DNA of 64,000 nt from Terriglobus roseus (lineage in GTDB: Bacteria > Acidobacteriota > Terriglobia > Terriglobales > Acidobacteriaceae). This document shows positions 15,812 to 25,013 of this stretch, in pieces. The position numbers were made by a program, and so were the translations under genes. Location of the stretch: the NCBI RefSeq assembly GCF_900105625.1, contig NZ_FNSD01000001.1:744001-808000 (forward strand), given 5' to 3'. Position 1 is the first letter of the stretch, and the number at the start of each line of letters is the position of its first letter. The notes beneath the pieces were generated by a model. The model searched no databases. It had not been told where the DNA came from and saw only the letters and a list, made by a program, of their open reading frames with translations.

Positions 15812-17683
15812 TTAGAGCATCGCCTGCAGCACTTCAGCCGCAGCGGCATAGCGTGCAAAGGGAGCGCTTACCTGCACGCCCTGCACCATGGACCGCGCCT
15901 CGCTCAGCATCTCCTGCGCGATGAGAATGCCCTCCGCGCGAGAGTGCTCCGGTGTCTCGGCGTGCGCCGCCATCCGCGACAGGATCTCGTCCGGCATGCG
16001 CACCTTCAGATCGTTCTTCATGAACTCCGCGTTCTTCACGCTCGTCAGCGGCCAGATGCCCGCAACGATGGGAATACGAAAGCTCTCGATGCGCTTCAGG
16101 AATGTCTCCAGCAGGCGCATGTCGAAGACCGGCTGCGTGATGCCGAACTCGGCACCCGCCTCCACCTTCGCGGCAAAGCGGCGCACCTCCGCATCCAGGT
16201 CCGGCACGCCGGGGTTAGCCGCAACCGCAATGACAAAGCCAGTGCTGGACCCAATGCTGTTGCCGCCGATGTCGAGACCGTGATTCATGTCGCGCACGAT
16301 GCGGGTCAAGCCAACTGCATCGACATCGAAGACTGCCGTAGCGTCGGGGTAGCTGCCCATCTTCGGCGGATCGCCGGTCAGGCAGAGGACATTGCGCAGC
16401 CCCAGGGATGACGCGCCGAGGAGTTCGCTTTGAATCCCGAGCAGGTTTCGGTCGCGGCACGTGTAGTGGATGACCGTCTCAATGCCGACCTTCTGTTCGA
16501 TCTGCAGGCACATGCTGCCGGCGCTCATACGAGTGCTGGCGCGAGGGCTGTCCGGGACATTGATGGCGTGGATGCCGAGTTCCTTCAGCATGCGCGCGCC
16601 CTCAAGTTCCCGCGTGGCGTCGATGCCCTTGGGCGGTACGATCTCGACCATGCTGACGAATTCGCCGCGCGCGATGCGGCCTCCCAGCGTGGATCGTTCG
16701 GCCAGCGGCACGGGTTCTATCGCGCTTGCAGCAGGCTTCGCACCGGCTGACAGAACACCTTCCGCCTGCGCCTGAATGGCCTTCACGCTCGAACGCATTG
16801 CTTTGATGTGTTTCGGCGTGGTGCCGCAGCAGCCGCCGATGATGGTCGCGCCAACGCGCATCGCCTTTCGCGCAAAACTGGCGAGGTATTCCGGCGACGA
16901 AAGATAGATGCTGCGGCCGTCAACGCAATTCGGCAGACCAGCGTTGGGCATGGCGGCGATGGGTAGTTTAGTTACCTTCCGCATGCGCTCGATGGTGTCC
17001 AGCACCTGCATTGGTCCATCGCTGCAGTTGCAGCCGACCGCGCGTGCGCCCCACTCCTCGAACAGACGAGCCGCGTCCTCTGGCGATGTCCCATCGGCCA
17101 CTATGCCGGCGTCCGTCACCGTGATCATTGCGATCACGGGCAGTTCCGGCGCGGCATCGCGTGCGGCCTGGATGGCAGCCTTTGCCTGTGCCAGAGACGT
17201 GATGGTTTCCACGACAAAAAGATCGACGCCCGCGGCGACCAGTGCATTCACCTGTTCGGTGTAGGCCGCCAGCATCATTGCGGGGTCAGCATCCTTCTTG
17301 TCGAAGCCCAGCGAACCCAGAGCGCCGGCCACGAAAGCCTGGTGCGCGTGCTTTTCGCGGACGCCATTCACGGCCGCGCGGGCGATGCGGACGGCAGCTG
17401 TATTAATCTCCGCCACCTTACCTTCGAGACCGAAGCGCTTCAAACGAGCGGCGTTTGCGCCGAAGGTATTGGTCTCAATCACCTCAGCCCCGGCCAGCAG
17501 ATATTCCTCGTGCAACTCGCGCACCATCTGCGGATCGGTCAGGTTTAACTCGTCAAAGCAGCGGTTAATAAAGACGCCGCGCGCATAGAACATCGTGCCC
17601 ATGGCACCGTCGCACAGGACTGGCGAGGGGCCGAAGAGCCGCTCAACATCGTGGGTTTTGCTTTGGGATATGGTCTCAGGCAT
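15812..17683 (-). CDS. Bifunctional homocysteine S-methyltransferase / methylenetetrahydrofolate reductase
   Basis: A 623-residue two-domain protein of the YitJ type. Residues ~1-305 are the homocysteine S-methyltransferase barrel, with DGAMGTMFYARG at the start and the zinc cysteines in GCNCSDGP (~217) and GGCCGTTP (~283). Residues ~335-620 are the FAD-dependent methylene-THF reductase barrel. It would make methyl-THF and may methylate homocysteine. There is no cobalamin-binding domain, so it is not complete MetH. MetH-type activity elsewhere in the genome is probable. The ATG at 17683 starts the conserved core. Confidence 0.9.
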   Translation of the reverse strand: MPETISQSKTHDVERLFGPSPVLCDGAMGTMFYARGVFINRCFDELNLTDPQMVRELHEEYLLAGAEVIETNTFGANAARLKRFGLEGKVAEINTAAVRIARAAVNGVREKHAHQAFVAGALGSLGFDKKDADPAMMLAAYTEQVNALVAAGVDLFVVETITSLAQAKAAIQAARDAAPELPVIAMITVTDAGIVADGTSPEDAARLFEEWGARAVGCNCSDGPMQVLDTIERMRKVTKLPIAAMPNAGLPNCVDGRSIYLSSPEYLASFARKAMRVGATIIGGCCGTTPKHIKAMRSSVKAIQAQAEGVLSAGAKPAASAIEPVPLAERSTLGGRIARGEFVSMVEIVPPKGIDATRELEGARMLKELGIHAINVPDSPRASTRMSAGSMCLQIEQKVGIETVIHYTCRDRNLLGIQSELLGASSLGLRNVLCLTGDPPKMGSYPDATAVFDVDAVGLTRIVRDMNHGLDIGGNSIGSSTGFVIAVAANPGVPDLDAEVRRFAAKVEAGAEFGITQPVFDMRLLETFLKRIESFRIPIVAGIWPLTSVKNAEFMKNDLKVRMPDEILSRMAAHAETPEHSRAEGILIAQEMLSEARSMVQGVQVSAPFARYAAAAEVLQAML

Positions 17684-17806
17684 GTCGTGTCGCTATCCTT
17701 CATCCTACTGCGTCACACACATGATCCCCATCCGCCCCCTCCCGCTTTGGTATACTTCGGCAGGGCGCGGCAAGGGAGATTTCCCGCAGCACCGTTGAGG
17801 TTTCCG

Positions 17807-19303
17807 TTGAAAAGTGTTTCCGTTGCGCGGTCTGCAACCGCCCTTCTGTTTGCAACCGTCGTCACTCTGCTGACGGGTTGTGGATACCGCCCTTACAAGA
17901 CCACTGAGAATCAGTTCGCCGGCCGGCCTGTTCCGCCCTCGAAGCTGACCCAGCGCGTGATGGTCGCCATCTCGCAGTCGAGTCTGCTCTCCGGCTCGCT
18001 GGAGGTCCTGGACGCGAAGCGTGATATCCGCTCGAACGTTTACGTGGCGAACAGCACCACGACGATCTCCGCGTATACCGGCCAGGCGCAGTCCATCATC
18101 AACTATCCTGAACAGACACGTGGCTTTGTCTACAGTAGCGATGGCAATATCAACACCATCAACTACTCGACGGAAGCGGGCCTGGGCCCTACGGCCACGT
18201 CGACCGGCGTGGTGTCGTCGTACTTCGTTCCGGAAGACACCCAGTCGGTATACACAGCAACGGAGCGCACGGGCACGGTAAACATCGCGCCTCCCGCGAC
18301 GGCCTCGGCGACGGCGAACTCGACTGCGACAGCCCTCGCGTTCGCGGTACCCAGCGTCTACAAGATCGTTGCGAATCCGTCGCACACCGTCATCCTGATG
18401 ATGCTGCGCAACTCCAACATGGTCTATCGCATGCTGCAATTGAACAGCAACCAGGTAGCACCGCCGAACGCGCTGACCTGCCAGCCGGTCAACAAGCCCA
18501 CCTTCTGCGTGATCCCTGTGGGTGCGACGCAAAGCGATGGCAGCGTCCGCGAGCCCTCGTTCCACCGGCCATCCAACGCATACTTTTCGCCTGACGGCAC
18601 GCAGGTTTACTTCCTGAGCTGCGGCCGCGAGTGTGGCGGTTCCGCTGCTACGGGCGACGATGTGCCAGCAGTGAACTTCGCGAATCTTGCCAACCTGCGC
18701 ATCGACTACTATCCGCCGAGCGCGACCTACGTTTCGCCCGTGGTCAGCTCGACCGCTGTTCCCGGCGGTGCAACAACGGCTCTTTCGGACGGTGCCACGC
18801 TCTACGTTGCGGGTCAGTCGCTGCAGGCCGACGGCTACTTCGGCGGCAACCTGTCGGTCATTCCTCTGTCGACCAAGACGGTCTCGCAGACGTTCTCGAT
18901 CTCTGACGGCGAGCACACGAAGATGCTCTTCGCCGACAACAACACGCTTTGGATCGGCGCGAACAACTGCGCCAGCGGCGAGCGTTACCAGCACGGCCAG
19001 AACTATAACTGCCTGACCCGCTACGACATCACGAACAAGGCAGCAGCGATCGTTCCGGCAGTCACGCCCGGTGGCGCAACCCATGTTCCCTATCCCAATG
19101 AAAACCTGGATCAGTATTACTACGGCAGTCTGACGGGTCTTTGCTGGGTTGAGAACCTGAACAAGGTCTACACGGCGTATGGCGGTCAGGTGCATGCCTT
19201 CAACACCGTGGATGGTTCGGAGATCGATAATACGAACATCACGGTCCAAGGCACGGCGAACGATGTGGCATACATGGACGCATCGACCAACGTCGCGAAC
19301 TAA
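17807..19303 (+). CDS. Lipoprotein of unknown function, propeller-like
   Basis: A 498-residue predicted lipoprotein. A TTG at 17807 is preceded by GAGG with a six-base spacer and gives a clean signal peptide ending in the lipobox LLTG-C25. The upstream frame to 17651 overlaps the divergent gene and is not used. The mature part has repeated short strands (VYVANSTTTISAY, RPSNAYFSPDGTQVYF, ATLYVAGQS, NTLWIGANN, NKVYTAYGGQVHAF) that suggest a YVTN/WD-like beta-propeller. There is a Thr/Ala-rich segment around residue 160. No catalytic motif is visible. Surface or periplasmic role; function unknown. Confidence 0.7.
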   Translation: MKSVSVARSATALLFATVVTLLTGCGYRPYKTTENQFAGRPVPPSKLTQRVMVAISQSSLLSGSLEVLDAKRDIRSNVYVANSTTTISAYTGQAQSIINYPEQTRGFVYSSDGNINTINYSTEAGLGPTATSTGVVSSYFVPEDTQSVYTATERTGTVNIAPPATASATANSTATALAFAVPSVYKIVANPSHTVILMMLRNSNMVYRMLQLNSNQVAPPNALTCQPVNKPTFCVIPVGATQSDGSVREPSFHRPSNAYFSPDGTQVYFLSCGRECGGSAATGDDVPAVNFANLANLRIDYYPPSATYVSPVVSSTAVPGGATTALSDGATLYVAGQSLQADGYFGGNLSVIPLSTKTVSQTFSISDGEHTKMLFADNNTLWIGANNCASGERYQHGQNYNCLTRYDITNKAAAIVPAVTPGGATHVPYPNENLDQYYYGSLTGLCWVENLNKVYTAYGGQVHAFNTVDGSEIDNTNITVQGTANDVAYMDASTNVAN

Positions 19304-19323
19304 GCACCACTTTGTTGCCTTAT

Positions 19324-19355
19324 CAGAAGAGCCGCCCATCTGGGCGGCTCTTCTG
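19324..19355. terminator. Bidirectional terminator
   Basis: CAGAAGAGCCGCCC (19324-19337) pairs perfectly with GGGCGGCTCTTCTG (19342-19355) around ATCT. It lies after the lipoprotein gene and before the convergent NTPase gene. Confidence 0.8.
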
Positions 19356-19414
19356 CTTTGTAGCGAAGGAATGGTGCCCGTGTCTCGCGCTTAAGACATG
19401 GGGCTGCGCGCAGT

Positions 19415-20050
19415 CTAGGCGACGCTTGGCATGCGCGGCATACAGCGTGACGTGAGCCAGGCGTCCGCATCGGGCGACAGCCCATCCTCGCGGAGTTCGA
19501 AGACCAGCTTGGCGCGATAAACCGACGGAGCGATGTCCTGCCACGCTGCCTCGCTCAGATCGATGCCGTTGGGAACAAAGAGAGCATCGGCACGGTCGAG
19601 ATAGCGCAGTGCCGATGGCTTGAAGTCAGCGACGGTTGGGTCAAGCACCGCGAGATAAAGGTCCGGACGAAGGAAGCGCAGAATGCTGTTGGACTCCACC
19701 AGCACATTCTCTGCAGCGGTGATCTCCTTTCGCAAACGCGGCATGGCTTCGCTCAACGAGCCCGCCGCAAGCTCGCCTTGCTGCGTTCGAACCCAAAGAA
19801 CCTTCGCAGCACCGGCGACGAGCATGCGAGAGGTGTCGGTGCCGCTGTCGCGCTTACGTTCTTCGCTGATGGCGACTGTGTGGTCAGCGGTCGCGCAGTC
19901 GCAGGCCTCGCCGTTCGCAGAACAGATGCCGTGGCCATACTGCGTGATCTTCATCGCAGTCCACTGCATCCCCGGGAAGGCGGAGATCACCTGCGTCGAC
20001 AGGGTGGTCTTGCCGATGTTGCGGGTGTGTCCACCAACGACGACAAGCAT
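19415..20050 (-). CDS. P-loop NTPase of unknown function, linked to lpxL-lpxD
   Basis: A 211-residue protein starting with the beta strand and loop LVVVGGHTRNIGKTTL, a P-loop slightly longer than the G-x4-GK-T consensus, as in MobB-like and other SIMIBI-type NTPases. A cysteine-containing region (HGICSANGEACDCA, residues ~40-53) could bind metal. VLVESNSIL near residue 120 may be the Walker B-like strand. The ATG is two bases from the lpxD stop, so it is probably the last gene of an lpxL-lpxD unit. Its role is unknown; a lipid A-related or regulatory ATPase/GTPase is only a guess from context. Confidence 0.7.
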   Translation of the reverse strand: MLVVVGGHTRNIGKTTLSTQVISAFPGMQWTAMKITQYGHGICSANGEACDCATADHTVAISEERKRDSGTDTSRMLVAGAAKVLWVRTQQGELAAGSLSEAMPRLRKEITAAENVLVESNSILRFLRPDLYLAVLDPTVADFKPSALRYLDRADALFVPNGIDLSEAAWQDIAPSVYRAKLVFELREDGLSPDADAWLTSRCMPRMPSVA

Positions 20051-20052
20051 GG

Positions 20053-20967
20053 CTACTTCCCCCGGCTTAGCCGCGCCAGGTCACGCAGATACTGCTTGAG
20101 TGGACGCGCGGGACGACCCCAGAAGACTTGTCCTGCTCCATAAAGCTTCTTGTTGCTAAGCACACCTGCGCCACCGCCGAGGATGACGCCAGGACCGACG
20201 ATCGCGTGCTCGCCCATGCCGACCTGTCCGCCCAGGATTGCACCGTCCTCGACGACGCTGGAGCCGCTGATGCCGGTCTGCGCAGCAATGATCACATTGC
20301 GGCCGATGCGTACGTTATGGCCGATGTGAACCAGGTTGTCGATCTTCGTTCCGGCACCGATGCGTGTCTCACCCAGGGCACCACGGTCGATGGTGGTGTT
20401 CGCGCCGATCTCGACATCGTCTTCAATGACGAGCGCGCCCTGTTGCGGAAACAGCAGGTAACTACCGTCCGGCCGCCGAGCGTAGCCGAAGCCGCGTGAA
20501 CCAAGCACGGCGCCTGCCTGCACCTGAACGCGATCTCCCAGCACTACCCCTGCCTCGATGACGACTCGCGCGCCAATGGTGCATCCGGTGCCGATCGTGA
20601 CGGCCTCGCCAACGACCGTTCCGGGGCCGACGCTTACACCGTCGCTCAACTTCGTTGAGGGAGCGATCTGCGCCGTTGGATCGATCTGTGCGGACACACG
20701 CGGACGCAGACGGTCGGCCACGACAGAGAATGCCAGCCGGGCATCGGCCACATGCATCACCCTCGGATCGTCACTGGCAAGCTTTGCGCTCGCCAGCACC
20801 AGCCCGGCCGCAGACGCCAACGCAGATGCGAGGGCCTCTGCTGATGTTGCGAAGACCACTGCGTCCGCCGAGGCGGACTCCGGCGCGGCAACACGCAGGA
20901 TCTCGGCGGAAGTCGCTCTGCCGATCTCGGCCCCAAGCCACGCTGCAATCTCGGGTCTGGTTGCCAT
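20053..20967 (-). CDS. lpxD: UDP-3-O-acylglucosamine N-acyltransferase
   Basis: Third enzyme of lipid A synthesis: adds the N-linked hydroxyacyl chain to UDP-3-O-acylglucosamine. The 304-residue protein has an N-terminal uridine-binding part (~1-95), a left-handed beta-helix of hexapeptide repeats from about residue 95, and the catalytic-histidine segment [12 protein letters not shown] near residue 220. It is somewhat shorter than E. coli LpxD (341) because the C-terminal helix is reduced. It starts two bases after the lpxL stop, indicating translational coupling. Confidence 0.93.
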   Translation of the reverse strand: MATRPEIAAWLGAEIGRATSAEILRVAAPESASADAVVFATSAEALASALASAAGLVLASAKLASDDPRVMHVADARLAFSVVADRLRPRVSAQIDPTAQIAPSTKLSDGVSVGPGTVVGEAVTIGTGCTIGARVVIEAGVVLGDRVQVQAGAVLGSRGFGYARRPDGSYLLFPQQGALVIEDDVEIGANTTIDRGALGETRIGAGTKIDNLVHIGHNVRIGRNVIIAAQTGISGSSVVEDGAILGGQVGMGEHAIVGPGVILGGGAGVLSNKKLYGAGQVFWGRPARPLKQYLRDLARLSRGK

Positions 20968-20969
20968 CG

Positions 20970-22019
20970 TTAACGCGTCTCCGCCGATAGGATCGAACTG
21001 TTCTTTGCATCCACACCGCTCCGCGCGCCCGATGCCGTGCTCGCCGAGCGCCGCGTGTAAATCGGTGGCTCACCGGGAGGACGTGTCTTCCAGCGGCGAT
21101 GCAGCCACAACCACTGCTCCGGATAACGGCGGACGTATGCCTCCGTGGTGGCCGCGAAGAGCGCGGTGTTTGCGAGTGCATCTGCCTCGGCATCGGAGGT
21201 GTGCTGAATCTTAAGCTCCTCGCCGAAGTGGAGCACGTAGCGCTGCTCTTCCTGCGACCAGAGCAGGAAGCCCGGAACCACTGCCGCACCCGTCTTCCGC
21301 GCAACGCGGGCCAGACCGCTGGCCGTGCATGCAGGAACACCGAAGAATGGCACGAAGACTCCCTGGGGTGGCGTCATGTTGGTATCCATCAGGATGCCAA
21401 CGGTTTCGCCCTTGTGCATCGCGCTGATCAACCCGCGAGCGAAGTCATCCTTGTGCAGGACACGATTGCCGTGCAGACACCGGATCGCGTTCACCATGTC
21501 ATCGACCAGTGGATTGTCCAGGCGCCGGATGACCATCCCCATGGGGTGTCCCAGCAGAGAGTGTACGAAGCTGGATAGCTCCCAGGCTCCCAGATGGCCC
21601 GTAAGCACCAGCACGCCCTTACCGCGCGCTTCGGCCGTCAGGAAGTTCTCCAGCCCGTCATATCGCATGACTTTTTCGCGAACGAACTCCGCCGAATAGT
21701 TGGACATCTGACAGAACTCAGCGAGCTGCCACCCCAACGAGCGGAAAGTACCGCGAAGAACAGCTTGCCTTTCCGACGTTGAGAGATGCGGGAAGGCCAG
21801 CTGCAGGTTGCGGTCGCCCGTGCCGGAGAGACGTCCTGCAAGGGCGCCTGCGGCTGCTCCGATGGCAGCGCCCGCAGACCGCGCCACAGACCTCGGGAGC
21901 ACACGCAGTGCAGACACAGCCGCGACGACCGCTGCATATTCCAACCGCTGACGGAAGGTGACCGTCCGCTCCTGACGTGATGCCGGAAGACTCAAGGCTT
22001 CAGTGTAATCCCGCGCCAA
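20970..22019 (-). CDS. lpxL: Lipid A secondary acyltransferase, LpxL/HtrB family
   Basis: A roughly 349-residue membrane-associated acyltransferase of the LpxL/LpxM family. The H-x4-[DE] motif is in [10 protein letters not shown] (~residue 145), and the [23 protein letters not shown] and [12 protein letters not shown] blocks are in order. The first plausible start is a TTG at 22019 with no good ribosome binding site, so the true start may be further in (another TTG lies near codon 26). It heads a tight lpxL-lpxD-NTPase unit. Which hydroxyl of lipid A it acylates cannot be told. Confidence 0.88.
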   Translation of the reverse strand: MARDYTEALSLPASRQERTVTFRQRLEYAAVVAAVSALRVLPRSVARSAGAAIGAAAGALAGRLSGTGDRNLQLAFPHLSTSERQAVLRGTFRSLGWQLAEFCQMSNYSAEFVREKVMRYDGLENFLTAEARGKGVLVLTGHLGAWELSSFVHSLLGHPMGMVIRRLDNPLVDDMVNAIRCLHGNRVLHKDDFARGLISAMHKGETVGILMDTNMTPPQGVFVPFFGVPACTASGLARVARKTGAAVVPGFLLWSQEEQRYVLHFGEELKIQHTSDAEADALANTALFAATTEAYVRRYPEQWLWLHRRWKTRPPGEPPIYTRRSASTASGARSGVDAKNSSILSAETR

Positions 22020-22020
22020 T

Positions 22021-22050
22021 ACGAAAGGGCCCCCTACGGAGGCCCCTCGT
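22021..22050. terminator. Imperfect hairpin between SYLF gene and lpxL
   Basis: ACGA...GGGCC pairs with GGCCC...TCGT with a small bulge, just beyond the 3' end of the SYLF gene and right at the lpxL start. It could terminate the SYLF transcript on the minus strand. It lacks a U-tract. Confidence 0.4.
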
Positions 22051-22066
22051 GTGATTCGTTCGAATG

Positions 22067-22756
22067 CTACTGACGGCTGGAGACGAAGTACTTCGCAACC
22101 GTGCCGACAAAGGGCTTTGCGTCATCCGGTGTGCGCTGTCCGCCACCCAGTACCGTCTTGAAGGGGATGTTTGCACCGTAGAACGTGCGCGTATCATCCT
22201 CGTTCTGCGAGAGCACCGTTCCGTCGAGATCGATACCTGCGAACAGGCCCTTCGAACGCGAGTAGGTCAGGAACTCCGCATTGAGCTTCCAGTCGGTGCC
22301 GGCCTGGGCGTTACGGCCAACCGGGCCTGCCGAAGCAGCAGCATCGCCACCGATCTTGAACTTGTTGGTCAGCATGTGCTGCAGACCGTTCTGGTTCATT
22401 GCAACCAGAACGAGGTCAGTCGACTGTCCGCCGATCTGGAAACCGAAGCTGCCACCGGCGAGCTGCACGAACACAGGTGCGCTCCAACCGTGGCCGGTGC
22501 GGCATGTCGCGACACCCTGACCGTACTGTGCACCAACAACGAAGGCGCCCTTCTTGAAGGCCGGGATCACGACGACGCAGTTTGCGCCGCTCAGAATCTG
22601 GCTGGGGATCGACTTGTCGGGAGTCGCCATGATCTCGTGCAGAATGTTCTGCGAATCGGTAAGGCGCTCATCAAGCTTCGCCTTGTCGGCGGCCATGGCG
22701 GGCAGTGCGGTCGCTACAAGCGTCAACGCACACAGTGCAGCTTTGATACGGTTCAT
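22067..22756 (-). CDS. Exported SYLF-domain lipid-binding-type protein
   Basis: A 229-residue protein with a signal peptide (MNRIKAALCALTLVATALPAMA). A SYLF (Ysc84-like) domain follows, covering nearly all the rest: IPSQILSGANCVVVIPAFKKGAF, GQGVATCR, GGSFGFQIGGQSTDLVLVAMN and KGLFAGIDLDGTVL. SYLF domains bind phosphoinositides in eukaryotes; the bacterial ligand is unknown. The ATG at 22756 has AAAGGTGAT just upstream. It lies between two hairpins, so it is probably monocistronic. Confidence 0.88.
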   Translation of the reverse strand: MNRIKAALCALTLVATALPAMAADKAKLDERLTDSQNILHEIMATPDKSIPSQILSGANCVVVIPAFKKGAFVVGAQYGQGVATCRTGHGWSAPVFVQLAGGSFGFQIGGQSTDLVLVAMNQNGLQHMLTNKFKIGGDAAASAGPVGRNAQAGTDWKLNAEFLTYSRSKGLFAGIDLDGTVLSQNEDDTRTFYGANIPFKTVLGGGQRTPDDAKPFVGTVAKYFVSSRQ

Positions 22757-23067
22757 CTTTATCACCTTTTCTGCGGCACCCCATGGGCGCACGCTCACAT
22801 CGCTACTTGTGATGGATGAGACGCGAGTCAAGTTGTACGGGATCGAAAGGGACGGCTGCTGAAGCGTCGTCAAAGGTCTACATTGGGGGCGACCATAGGC
22901 AAAAAAATGGGGCTGCAGTCTGGGCTCTCACCCCGGCCGACAGCCCCTCTTCTCCCAGGTCTGTGTTACGTAGATCTAAGATGCGGCCTATAGAAGTAAC
23001 CTGCAAGTTACGTAGGTCCCAAGACTATTGAATACTGCTTCCTCCCTTTTTGGCACGCACTTTCTGG
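22757..23067. other. Gene-free stretch between TonB-like and SYLF genes
   Basis: About 310 bases without a supported gene. It holds the minus-strand terminator at 22901-22947 and, beyond that, the leader of the SYLF gene. GTTACGTAG occurs twice (about 22964 and 23012). I see no known riboswitch pattern. Confidence 0.5.
22901..22947 (-). terminator. Intrinsic terminator after the TonB-like gene
   Basis: On the minus strand GGGGCTG (from 22947) pairs with CAGCCCC (to 22909) across about 25 bases that include a GGGG/CCC inner pairing. An A and seven T residues follow, which is the U-tract of a rho-independent terminator. It is about 120 bases after the upstream gene. Confidence 0.6.
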
Positions 23068-23751
23068 TCACTCCTCTAAGGCGAAGCACTCCCAGCCGCA
23101 ATTCTCATTACGACGACGGTCAAAGTGGAAGCGCAGTTCACGCTCGCTCGCAACGGCATGGCCGTTTCGCATTGCGGGGTGGAAGAGCCAACGCTCGACC
23201 GTCGCGACGACCAGGTCGTCGATCTGCGCACCCATACCGCGACGGGCATGTACCTGCGCAACGTGGCCTGTGTCATCGATCTCAACCTCCACGATGACAT
23301 CGCCGGTCGTTCCGGCGCCGGACAGATCCGGTTTCTGCCCTGGAAACGCCTGCACATACAGCAAGCTGACAGTGCCGGTGCCGAGAGCATCGTTGCCCTG
23401 CACCGGAGGGGCCGCGCTGGCATCGTCCGCCACCACCGGAAGTACGTTTGCTCTTGGGTAACGCCGCGCCATTGCACGGCGAGGCGGTGTCGGCGGCAAG
23501 GGCGCGGGCTTGCCCGGGTTGTAGGTCACCAGAACGTGCCGCCCCGTGGCCGTGCCGGCCGGCTTGAGTCGCGGCGCCCCCATCCACCAGGCATTCACGA
23601 GAACGAGCAACGCCAGCAGGTGCAGACAAGCCGAGAACATTGCGCGGCCAGGCAGCGTCTCAAGCCACCGAACGCCGCGGGCTCGCGGCGCTGCGGCGGG
23701 GATCAGGGCCAAACGGCGGCGAAGATCGCTGAGGCGAAGCATGCGGCTCAT
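23068..23751 (-). CDS. TonB-like energy transducer
   Basis: A 227-residue protein with a cytoplasmic N-terminus, one membrane segment (FSACLHLLALLVLVNAWW, residues ~43-60), a Pro-rich spacer (KPAPLPPTPPRR) and a C-terminal TonB-type domain (GDVIVEVEIDDTGHV ... VATVERWLFHPA). The order matches TonB proteins that couple the proton-motive force to outer-membrane receptors. ExbB/ExbD genes are not nearby. ATGs at 23751 and 23742 are both possible starts. It could also be a TonB-like paralogue with another role. Confidence 0.7.
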   Translation of the reverse strand: MSRMLRLSDLRRRLALIPAAAPRARGVRWLETLPGRAMFSACLHLLALLVLVNAWWMGAPRLKPAGTATGRHVLVTYNPGKPAPLPPTPPRRAMARRYPRANVLPVVADDASAAPPVQGNDALGTGTVSLLYVQAFPGQKPDLSGAGTTGDVIVEVEIDDTGHVAQVHARRGMGAQIDDLVVATVERWLFHPAMRNGHAVASERELRFHFDRRRNENCGWECFALEE

Positions 23752-23817
23752 CGTATCGCAAGGGCACAACGCCGCGATGCTGGTCTGCAGTCGCAGCCGT
23801 TGAGTAGACTGCTCCGC

Positions 23818-24369
23818 ATGAGATCGTCCCTGCTCCTTGTCGTCCTGTCTTTGCCGCTGGCAAGTCTCTCCGCACAGCCGCCCCGCACCGCGCGCGGAGC
23901 AACGACGGCCACGCTGCCTGCGTTCTCCGGCACGTGGGTTTTGGACCCAGCTCGCAGCAAAGTCGTGCAGCACACCAATGGAGAGAGCCGAGCCATCATC
24001 CAGTACGACGGCAAGACGTGGCACTACATCCACACGCACCAGGCCGAAGAAGAGGAAAAGCCGGACGCGTGGCAGACCACGCTGGTCGTCGACTCCCCGA
24101 CGCCACACGTTGTTCACGGCGAGGACATTACGTTTCGGTCGCGCATCCAGCGTGTTGGGCAAGCCATGCTTCTGACGGAGACCGGTGTCACGCTCAACGG
24201 CCAGAAGACCTCCAACACCGTGCGATACACGCTCGAAGACGGCGGCAACACGTTGGTGGAGACGGAGACGGCCGTGGGCCCACTCGGCAAACAGGTGAAC
24301 GTCTATGTTCTGAAGCGCGAAGGGCCCCTGCCGGAAATCGGGACGAAGACAGACAAGAAAGACGACTAA
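23818..24369 (+). CDS. Small exported protein, unknown function
   Basis: A 183-residue protein with a signal peptide (LLLVVLSLPLASLSA). A compact beta-rich domain beginning FSGTWVLDPARSKV follows, resembling lipocalin-like or avidin-like folds that start with a 'GTW' strand. It ends in a charged, Lys/Asp-rich tail. No catalytic residues are evident. It is divergent from the TonB-like gene and abuts the convergent regulator gene. Confidence 0.65.
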   Translation: MRSSLLLVVLSLPLASLSAQPPRTARGATTATLPAFSGTWVLDPARSKVVQHTNGESRAIIQYDGKTWHYIHTHQAEEEEKPDAWQTTLVVDSPTPHVVHGEDITFRSRIQRVGQAMLLTETGVTLNGQKTSNTVRYTLEDGGNTLVETETAVGPLGKQVNVYVLKREGPLPEIGTKTDKKDD

Positions 24370-24370
24370 C

Positions 24371-25009
24371 TCAATTACGACCGTCGATCTGCATCTCAAT
24401 GGCGCGAACAGTGAGCGCCACACGATTGGCGACGCCAAACTTCTGCAGCAGCCTGCCGACGTGCGACTTAACGGTCTTCGTCTCAACGCCAAGTGTTGCG
24501 GCGATCTCACGATTGGCGCGACCGTCAATCAGCAGGTCGATCACTTCACGCTCCCGCGGCGTCAGCTTGATCTCAGGCGGCCTGGGATCGTCGGGCGCGA
24601 TCGTGTCAATCAGGCTCGCCAGCACCTTGCGCGGGGCCCAGATGGAACCGTCCGCGACCACGTCGACCGCCATCACAATCTCACGCGGACTGGCCGTGTA
24701 CTGCAGGTAGCCCTTGGCCCCGCTGGCCACGACGCGCTGAATGAATGACGGATCCGTGCGGCTGCCCAGCACGATCAGCCGAAGGCCGGGGCGAGCGCGA
24801 CGGAAAGCCGCCATCATGGGGAAGAGATCTTCTTCACGCGTGTCGATCAGGACCATGGACAGGTCACCTTCGCGCAGGGTGTCCGGTGCGGTCAGCGGCA
24901 ACAGGTCGCAATCGGACAGCACCGCGCACAGGCCCTCCACGCGCAGGGGGTCGCTCGACAGCACCCCCACCCGCAGCCGTGGCCTCGTGTTGTCCAGTTC
25001 TGTCCCCAT
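24371..25009 (-). CDS. LuxR/NarL-type regulator with degenerate receiver
   Basis: A 212-residue protein with a receiver-like domain (~12-130) and a C-terminal LuxR-type helix-turn-helix (LTPREREVIDLLIDGRANREIAATLGVETKTVKSH is the span, residues ~148-185). The receiver keeps the phospho-acceptor position (D56 in VLIDTRE). The acidic pair that binds Mg2+ is replaced by serines (LSSDPLRVEG) and the conserved lysine by tyrosine (GYLQYTASPRE). Phosphorylation-independent control is therefore likely. No kinase is adjacent. The start at 25009 is four bases after the dcd stop, so it is probably expressed with dcd. Confidence 0.85.
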   Translation of the reverse strand: MGTELDNTRPRLRVGVLSSDPLRVEGLCAVLSDCDLLPLTAPDTLREGDLSMVLIDTREEDLFPMMAAFRRARPGLRLIVLGSRTDPSFIQRVVASGAKGYLQYTASPREIVMAVDVVADGSIWAPRKVLASLIDTIAPDDPRPPEIKLTPREREVIDLLIDGRANREIAATLGVETKTVKSHVGRLLQKFGVANRVALTVRAIEMQIDGRN

Positions 25010-25013
25010 AGAG

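Noticed and set aside
17705-19339. Long minus-strand frame antisense to the lipoprotein
   Set aside because: Arg/Val-rich, no motif, and the plus strand has a lipobox and ribosome site.
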